A DNA stretch of 64,000 nucleotides. It comes from Maniola hyperantus. Its lineage: Eukaryota; Arthropoda; Insecta; Lepidoptera; Nymphalidae. The stretch spans positions 7,812,001 through 7,876,000 of the forward strand of contig NC_048555.1 of the NCBI RefSeq assembly GCF_902806685.2, in the 5' to 3' direction. The translations under genes and the position numbers were made by a program. Shown one piece after another: positions 57,358 to 64,000 of the stretch. Each line of letters begins with the position of its first letter. Position 1 is the stretch's first letter. The notes below the pieces were generated by a model. The model saw only the letters and a list, made by a program, of their open reading frames with translations, was not told where the DNA came from and ran no database searches.

Positions 57358-57645
57358 TGATCATGATCAACCCATCGCCGGCTCACTGCAGAGCAAGGGT
57401 CTTTTCTCAGAGAAAGAAGGATTTGGCCATTGTCTATCACGCTGGCCATGTAGTGGTAGACTTCACACACCTTTAAGAACATTATAGTGAACTCTCATGC
57501 AGGTTTCCTCACGACACTTTCAGCAAGTAATATTTAATTACTTAAAACGCACATAAGTAACTCCGTAAAGTTAGAGGTGTGTGCCCGGGATCGAACCCCC
57601 GACCTCCGTAGAAGGCAGACGCCCTAATCACTAGGCTATCACAGC
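57358..57645 (-). mobile_element. SINE family 1, full copy
   Basis: Head at the right (B box reverse gggatcgaaccc, A box within gattagggcgtctg), body with gacttcacacacctttaag and ttcctcacgac, and an atgatcatgatc left end. Confidence 0.75.
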
Positions 57646-58671
57646 TTTTTATAGGTAGGTATATTAAGGTAGGTATTAATAATTAGTAGGTAAGGATAAA
57701 ATTAATAATATTATAATTAATAATTCTACACTGGTAAAGATTATATCTACCTACTTATTAGGATTATTTATCTTCTCGTTATGTCAGAATAATAAGAAAA
57801 TAAAAAAGGTGATCTGTGACCAAATTCACAAACAGCTGGTGTAGGTATTGGTATTCCAGTAACAATCCAATATTGTTCAAACTTCGAGAGTACCTAGGTA
57901 ATCCAAAATTCGATGATTTCACCCACCCTTATGTCTGCAGCAGAACCACTCAATAACTTTACCCCAATATCAGTTCCATAGAACCTGATAAAGGACTTTA
58001 ACAACTTCCTGGAATTCTAAAATTACATCGAGATTCAAGCTTGCGCTATAACTTTTCTTTTAAACCACGCTCGGAAGCTTTTAGAATGCAAATGGGTGCA
58101 TTTCGACTCTTTTGAAACTATTCCTACAAGGAAACTGAGAACATTGTAGATGTCGACCGACCCATGTTTCCTGGAGGAATTCCGTCCAGGGAATTTTTTT
58201 GAATGTATATTAGTAGAGATCTGTCTTTATAAATGGCGCGACCCACTCGAAATTCTTCAAACATGGAATATTTTAGAATACGTTGTAGGTACCTACTCAG
58301 TACTCTTGTACACCAGTGATCTGAGAGTTTGTGGTCTGTCCCATATTGCGGGACATTGCTCTTCGAGTGATATGATAAACCCATCAGTAGATATATCATT
58401 ATATCTTCTACTGATGATTAACAGTAAAAATAAACTGCTAAGCATATACGATCCCCGGCAATATGCTGATTGTTATACGTATTTCATTTTAATTCCCGCA
58501 TTAAATTATAAATAAAAAATATAAAACCAGGAGGATTCTCTTTGTATTAAACTATTTCAAGCCTCTTCGGAAAGAGGAGTGCGGATTATTATTTATGTTT
58601 CATTCATTGTTTTCCATAATTCAATTTTGAAATTATTTCCTTGCTTGGTTATCATATCTATCTTCTCATAT

Positions 58672-58830
58672 AGTGAACTCTCATGCAGGTTTCCTCACGA
58701 CACTTTCAGCAAGTAATATTTAATTACTTAAAACGCACATATTTCCGGAAAGTTAGAGGTGTGTGCCCAGGATCGAACTCCCGACCTCCGTAGAAGGCGA
58801 ACGCCCTAATCTTACGGCTATCACAGCTTA
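58672..58830 (-). mobile_element. SINE family 1, near twin of 57358-57645
   Basis: From tagtgaactctcatgcaggt to the tRNA-like head it reads almost exactly as the copy 1.2 kb upstream; the rest of the body is missing. It may be a local duplication and not an independent insertion. Confidence 0.7.
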
Positions 58831-58839
58831 TTATAGGTA

Positions 58840-59047
58840 CTAGTTTATGCCCGCGATTTCGTTCGCGTGGACTTGACAAATATAAACCGCTATTTTACCC
58901 CTTTAGGGGTTGAATATTCAAAAATGCTTTCTTAGCGGATGTCTACATCATAATAGCTATCGGCATGCCCGATCCGTCCAGTAGTTTTAGCTGTGCATTG
59001 ATAGATCAGTCAGTCAGTCAGTCAATCAGCTTTTCCTTTTAAATATT
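58840..59047 (+). repeat. Family C LINE-tail repeat
   Basis: Contains tagtttatgcccgcgatttc, acccctttaggggttgaata, gatgtctacatcataatagc and ends in cagtcagtcagtcaatcagc. Confidence 0.65.
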
Positions 59048-59374
59048 TAGATTATTAATACATCATGTAAATATATGTTTAAAAAACACACATACATACA
59101 CATACCAAATTTCATCTTTATAATAGTAGTGTGATAAAATAGGATTTGTTAGATTAAAAACGCAAAGTAAAAAACACGTAATCCAGCGAGGATTTTTCGT
59201 AATACCCCGATTAACGCAGGGTAACTTCATAAATGAATTATACCGCTAGAGGGTAACGAAATTGCATTAAAACCCCTCTAGTAAATCAAATCAACGGCCA
59301 ACGTAATAAAACGTTGGTTAGCACATCCCTAAATACAATTTTTACTGACACATCGTACCTACTTTTATTTATTA

Positions 59375-59580
59375 ACTAGCTCACGACTTCTTCCGCGTGG
59401 ACTACACAAATTTCAAACCCCTATTTCACCCCCTTAGGGGTTGAATTTTCAAAAATCATTTTTAGCGGATACCTACGTTATAATGGCTATCTGCATGCCA
59501 AATTTCAGCCCGTACCGTCCGGTGCGTTGATAGATCAGTCAGTTAGTCAGTCAGTTTTTCCTTTTATGTATATAGATATA
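59375..59580 (+). repeat. Family C LINE-tail repeat
   Basis: Second + copy 530 bases on: tcttccgcgtggactacaca, acccccttaggggttgaatt, ctgcatgccaaatttcagcc and a cagtcagttagtcagtcag end. Confidence 0.65.
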
Positions 59581-59886
59581 GCACAATTAACATCAAACAC
59601 CGCGGATAGACAACGAAAATCTAGAATTACTCGATAGGAATCCAAGAAAATACATTTCAATGAAATTTTGTACTGAATGGGTAGGGGATATCAAGATTGG
59701 AAACATAATATTATTGAATATAATTTGAATTCGCACCGAAAATATATGTAGGGTTGTTTATGGCCATTTCATCTCTCTCGGATTCGAACCGGATCGGACA
59801 AAAGGGTAAAATTAGAAAGGAGCCACAGGCGATTTTTTAAAGGCCAAATCATAAAATTAATTATAAGATGAATTCTTTCTTTGTAG

Positions 59887-60071
59887 GTGGTTTCGTGAAC
59901 ACCACGAGCTGTTAGTACCAATAGAGAAGACGTCACTATGGCCGAGAGCGACGATACTTGGCGGTCTTCTCAGTATACAGAAGCTGCAACGGGAGGACGC
60001 CGGCAGATTTATATGCTGGCTGAACAACACAGCTGGGGGAGAGTCAGCACATTTCACTATCATTGTTACAG
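59887..60071 (+). CDS. Dscam: Dscam-family receptor exon f: second part of Ig3
   Basis: With the two carried bases it reads RWFREHHELLVPIEKTSLWP, then RATILGGLLSIQKLQREDAG and RFICWLNNTAGGESAHFTII. Core Trp, the LxIxxxQxEDAGxFxC motif with the second Ig3 Cys, and an NNTAG turn with a potential N-glycosylation site. Acceptor tttctttgtag (to 59886), donor cag|gtatga; phase 2 in, phase 1 out. Matches fly Dscam1 exon 7 in layout. Overlapping frames on the other strand are shadows. Confidence 0.94.
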
Positions 60072-60080
60072 GTATGATAA

Positions 60081-60342
60081 CTCATTAATTACTCATCGTT
60101 GGCTTACTACTGAGCACGGGTCTCCTCTCAAAAGGAGAAGGCTTTGGCGATATTCTACCATGCTGGTCAAGTGCGGATTGGCAGGTTTCCTCACGATATT
60201 TTCCTTCACCGTAACAGCATGTGATATTTAATTGCTTACAACGCACGTAACTCCGGAAAGTTCGAGGTGCGTGGCCGGGAACGAACCCCGAACCTCGCGA
60301 CTAGGAGTTTGACATCTTAACCACTAGGCTATTACTGACTTC
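60081..60342 (-). mobile_element. SINE family 1 directly after a splice donor
   Basis: Begins within 10 bases of the donor of exon f. The body has tcaagtgcggattggcagg and gatattttccttcaccg; the head at the right has the reverse B box gggaacgaacccc. It fills most of the 631-base intron together with the MITE downstream. Confidence 0.7.
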
Positions 60343-60465
60343 CTATCTCTCGATAGAATCAACTTCTTGTAAAATAGTTCATACCAAGTGGACTAGTCTA
60401 ACCAACCACGCAAACCTCTTTTCATAAGAGTACCTAACGTAATACACTAACTAGAAAGACTTAGG

Positions 60466-60679
60466 GATGATTTATGCTAGACCGTGCCGGCCCAAGCCGT
60501 GCCGCGTCCGAGGCACGAGATTGGGAATTTGTATGAGCTCACATCAGACCGTGCGGTGTCCGAGTCCCCCAAGCCTCGTCCGTGTTACATACAAAATTGC
60601 AATCGGTAGAGCGTCCGCGCGTCGGAAGTGCCTCGTAAGTGGCACGGCTTGGGCCCGGCACGGTCTAGCAGAAATCATC
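60466..60679. mobile_element. GC-rich MITE next to a 3' splice site
   Basis: Left end gatgatttatgctagaccgt followed by gccggcccaagccgtgcc, right end ggcacggcttgggcccggca followed by cggtctagcagaaatcatc: arms of about 38 bases with three or four mismatches. Its end lies 23 bases before exon g, just outside a branch-point-like gctaataa. Confidence 0.75.
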
Positions 60680-60702
60680 GCTAATAAACACTTTCTTTAC
60701 AG

Positions 60703-60975
60703 AACGAATATCCGTCCGAATCCAACCAGAAATGCTCAGAACAAAATTCAACATAGATGTCAATTTCGATTGCAAAGTATCAGGACATCCTATAGAAATG
60801 GTTTATTGGATACACGATGGAAAAGTTATGAAAAACTCGGACCGAGTCAGGATGTCGGAAGACGGTTTAAGATTACATATCAAAAATACGCAGCAAAACG
60901 ACCAGGGGATTTACCAGTGCTTTGCTAGTAACACGAGGGACCAGGCCTACGGTACCGCGGAATATGTTGTAACTG
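60703..60975 (+). CDS. Dscam: Dscam-family receptor exon g: complete Ig4
   Basis: With the carried base it reads ERISVRIQPEMLRTKFNIDV, then NFDCKVSGHPIEMVYWIHDG, KVMKNSDRVRMSEDGLRLHI and KNTQQNDQGIYQCFASNTRD. This is an entire I-set Ig domain: first Cys in FDC, Trp in YWIHDG, the RLxIxxxQxxDxGxYQC motif with the second Cys, ending TAEYVVTG. Acceptor tttctttacag (to 60702), donor g|gtaaaa; phase 1 in and out, 273 bases. Layout matches Ig4 of Dscam proteins. Ig5 onward is not found before 64000, so the next exon is beyond the window or was missed. Confidence 0.94.
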
Positions 60976-63840
60976 GTAAAATTTCTTCTTTTAAAACGAA
61001 TAAACCTGTGACATAGTGATACATATAGCACTATTGAATTAAAAAGTAAACAAAAGTTGTTATTTAAATATTCAGAAGAGTCTTTTTAAAATTAAAATAA
61101 AATATATTCCGTAAAAAATGTCTTAAATTATTAAATATTACGCGTTACACCTAACAATTTAACGAAATTACTTTTGTCAAACAAAATTTTAGACGAGACG
61201 AACGAACGACACAAGAGTCACTGTCAAAGACGATGCATTAGACCTAATAGATCGCCAAGCCCAAAGAATTATTGGCGATCAATCACTTATGCAGGCGAAA
61301 TTGCTTAGCTTCAGCTTTTTCATCAAAGGCTTCAACACCGACGCAATTTCGCCCGCTTACTTATCAGTCTTTTAAGAGAGTGCTCAGGAACTTCACAACC
61401 TCGTACCTACTTACCTCTTTAATAGTTAACATTAAATGAAAAGAAGTAATAATTCTAATTGTAAGAATTCGTACCTAATATGAATCTTGATACTCCTATC
61501 AGTACCTAAGTGAATAGTGCCAATGTACGACAGCAACTATCGATTGGATCAACACACATAAATTAATTACCTACAGTTTCACCAAATAAATTAGCAGCAA
61601 GAACTTTAATTAAAACTCGAACGTTTCAGAATAATGAATCCCCATCATTTAGTGATTAGGGTGTTAATAGGGCTTAACTTAAAAATAGGCACACATTTTT
61701 GATTAAGAGATTTTCATTTTTAGATTTTGGGCTTAGGTAATTCTTGAGTTATGGCAGTACTTAAATCAAAGCAAATTCTTAAACATGTTCTTTGAATTTT
61801 TCAGTAAGTATTAGACAGCTGGCTCTCTGGCCTGCGCAACGCGCAGGGAATAAAATAAGTTATTTTATGGCTCCCTGTTTCATTAAGAAATCCATTTGTA
61901 ATTAAGGCGCTTTATTTCAATTACGGTCAGCAGAGGGCTGTTATAAGGGCCAGTCTAAATAGAATCTATTCTAATGTTATTAGTTCTGTGAGTTTATATA
62001 TAGGTAATCTCAGAAACTAATGATTCGATTCTAAAATTCTTTTACTGATAGATAGCTACACTATCCTCATTCCATGAGTGATATCTGTATATGTATATAA
62101 AATTCACTGATATATCAAATTACAGCATACATTATATATCAAAGCACAGCCTAAACCGCTAGTCCTAGAGACTTGAAATTTGGGGGGTGTGTTTTTTGTA
62201 AAGAATGAGTATTCACTGAGAAAGAATTTTTCGAAATTCCACCCCTAAGTGATTTAAATCATAAATGGGGCCTTTGAAATTTTTGTAGTCCACGCGAACG
62301 AAGTCGCGTGCATAAGCTAACAAATTATATCACGCAGAGGAAAACGTGGGCAAAAGCTAGTAACTTCTAAAATAGGGTTTTTAAAGCATCATAAATTTTG
62401 CAGTATCAGAGAGCCGGGCGCGAAATGCAGGGAATAGGTCTCGGAGGACGCCTTACGCTCGCAGCACACATACACATGACGCTGACTGGAATTTCACTGG
62501 CACTAGAGGTATGTGACTTTGTATAATTATTACAGCTTACAGGTATAATAATAATAATTACAGTTATTTTACTAGTCACTGTCATCGTGTGGCCTTTTCG
62601 AAACGAAGTTTGGTGGTCATCATGCGAAGCGCTTCTATCTAAAGCCTTAGCAAACGGATAGAATTACATACTTCAGACCAGAAACCACCTCAGCTGTAGA
62701 TGAGGTGGGTGTGATAAGGATTATTAATTACGGAAAAACAAAATTAGACCACGCTACGTATAGGTTCCGCAAATAGCTGTTGCGCTGGAACCATGTCTCA
62801 TTAACACCGAAATGACGTCATTTTGACGTCAGCCGAAATAAAAATATACTATCAGCTCGAAACTTCAGTCTAGTGCTGACATCACTAAAATGCAGGGAGC
62901 CACGCGCATTAGCAATTTGCGCGACTTATAACACACATTTGTTACTTACATCCGTGCCTCCGGGTTCTGTCAAGTCTAATTTTATCTCTTCAAAGTTACT
63001 TCTCTGGTATTCTAAATTAGATAATACAAACACGAAACTTCGTAACGCGGAGTCAAGAGCTTTATGATTGTGTGGATTTGATATGAAAACAAATTAATGA
63101 ATAAAGTTTGTAAAACGTGGCTTGTAGAAATGTATGAAGTAAATCGTTATATAAAGTAAACGTTTTTCACTAATATTTTTTCATCAGTTGTGTGAAAAAA
63201 CTGGGTAGGTAGGTACATTTGTTATTATTATCTACGATTCGACTCTTACTACTATGCCCTACTTTATTTATGGCACAGTTAATAGGTACTTACCTATCAA
63301 TATAAGCATGCAAATTTTTGTGTCTCCTACGCTTTCTAAAGAGGAGTTTGTTCGTAGGGCACTCCTAACAAACATAGTTTGATTTTCATTTGAAAATTAA
63401 ACAATTAAACTCAATCTTTATATCTGTAATTTTCCAAGTGAAGAAACCAAAGGCGCATGGGTTTATTAAAAACTGCCATACCCCTTTCAGGTTAGCCCGC
63501 TTCCATCATAGACTGCATCGTCACTTACCATCAGGTGAGATTGCAGCTAAGGGCTAACTTGTATCTGAATATTAAAAAACACCACGGCCGCAAATAAAGC
63601 AGGTAGGTACACCGAGGGTTTATCAACTTGCATAATTTATACAACGGACTCGTCGAGGACGGATACATGCCCGGCACGGATTACCTACTGTCCGGCATGG
63701 CCAAGTCCAATCATGAGTTTTACCACAATTTTACACCTCTTTAGGGTTCCGTATATCCAGAGAAAAAAATTAAATAGTCAATTCTAAACTTCAAGTTTGT
63801 AACATCGGCGCAAAGTTGCCTGTCGGTCGGTATTTTACAG
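60976..63840 (+). other. Intron after Ig4, mostly unassigned
   Basis: A family C fragment in reverse is at 62210-62330 (acccctaagtgatttaaatc, tagtccacgcgaacgaagtc). A gcgaaatgcagggaata phrase near 62420 is weakly like 61840. No exon is seen. Frames at 62873-63067 have no domain. Confidence 0.45.
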
Positions 63841-64000
63841 GATATATTTCGGAGAGTGTGCCGAAGAACTTTTCAACCTGGTTCCTCCTTCACCTTTCTA
63901 CTATCGCACCGCAAGGCATCGCCAAGGTCTGCACCCTTACGTAGTCGAAATTCCACCGATACGTGCGAAGCGATTTGCCTCCTCATTTCTAATTCGAACC
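63841..64000 (+). pseudogene. LINE ORF2 C-terminal fragment, continues past window
   Basis: The frame reads ECAEELFNLVPPSPFYYRTA, then RHRQGLHPYVVEIPPIRAKR and FASSFLIR up to the last base. It is the same block as 17451-17640 but better preserved. Element extent cannot be judged at the window edge. Confidence 0.7.

Noticed and set aside
49501..59886. Cluster of alternative exon-6-like exons
   Set aside because: The long intron invited the idea, but no second frame with Ig3-type Cys and PxPxYRW codons bounded by splice sites was seen.

Overview
The window looks like an intron-rich, AT-rich insect chromosome, most likely lepidopteran. Many dispersed repeats typical of moth and butterfly introns support this: tRNA-derived SINEs, palindromic MITEs, and LINE tails carrying TGTC/GACA runs and a cgcatttataat motif. 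The species cannot be named from sequence alone.

The host gene is on the + strand. It is part of a Dscam-family gene (immunoglobulin-superfamily neuronal adhesion receptor). Seven exons (14749-14867, 45652-45850, 46872-47027, 48600-48731, 49365-49500, 59887-60071, 60703-60975) encode Ig1 to Ig4. All splice phases agree from exon to exon and every Ig cysteine pair is present. The exons matching the alternatively duplicated exons 4 and 6 of fly Dscam1 occur once each, which points to a Dscam2/3/4-type paralogue. The signal-peptide exon and everything after Ig4 are outside the window or not recognised. The transcript orientation makes most of the window intronic.

The first intron seen whole (14868-45651, 30.8 kb) holds a nested stack of mobile DNA. 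At the outside is a 4.2-kb unit (from about 18769) bounded by apparently identical 1.18-kb direct repeats, with a decayed endonuclease/reverse transcriptase LINE and a 67-bp tandem repeat inside. Its right-hand repeat is split by a 9.45-kb Ty3/gypsy retrotransposon on the - strand (23091-32542) with near-identical 1.5-kb LTRs, a 4-bp target duplication, a PBS, a polypurine tract, gag, protease, RT, RNase H and integrase. A canonical -1 slippery heptamer sits at the gag stop. Two frame breaks both lie beside A/T runs.

Upstream of the first visible exon (1-14748) are repeats only: a minisatellite, an inverted pair of LINE tails split by a SINE, several MITEs, and a 1.13-kb TRIM (LTR-only miniature element) with identical 288-bp LTRs at 12310-13442. 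The 3' part (49501-64000) has introns with SINEs, a recurrent 430-bp repeat and MITEs, one of which ends 23 bp before a 3' splice site. No rRNA, CRISPR array, bacterial-type operon or convincing functional tRNA was seen.
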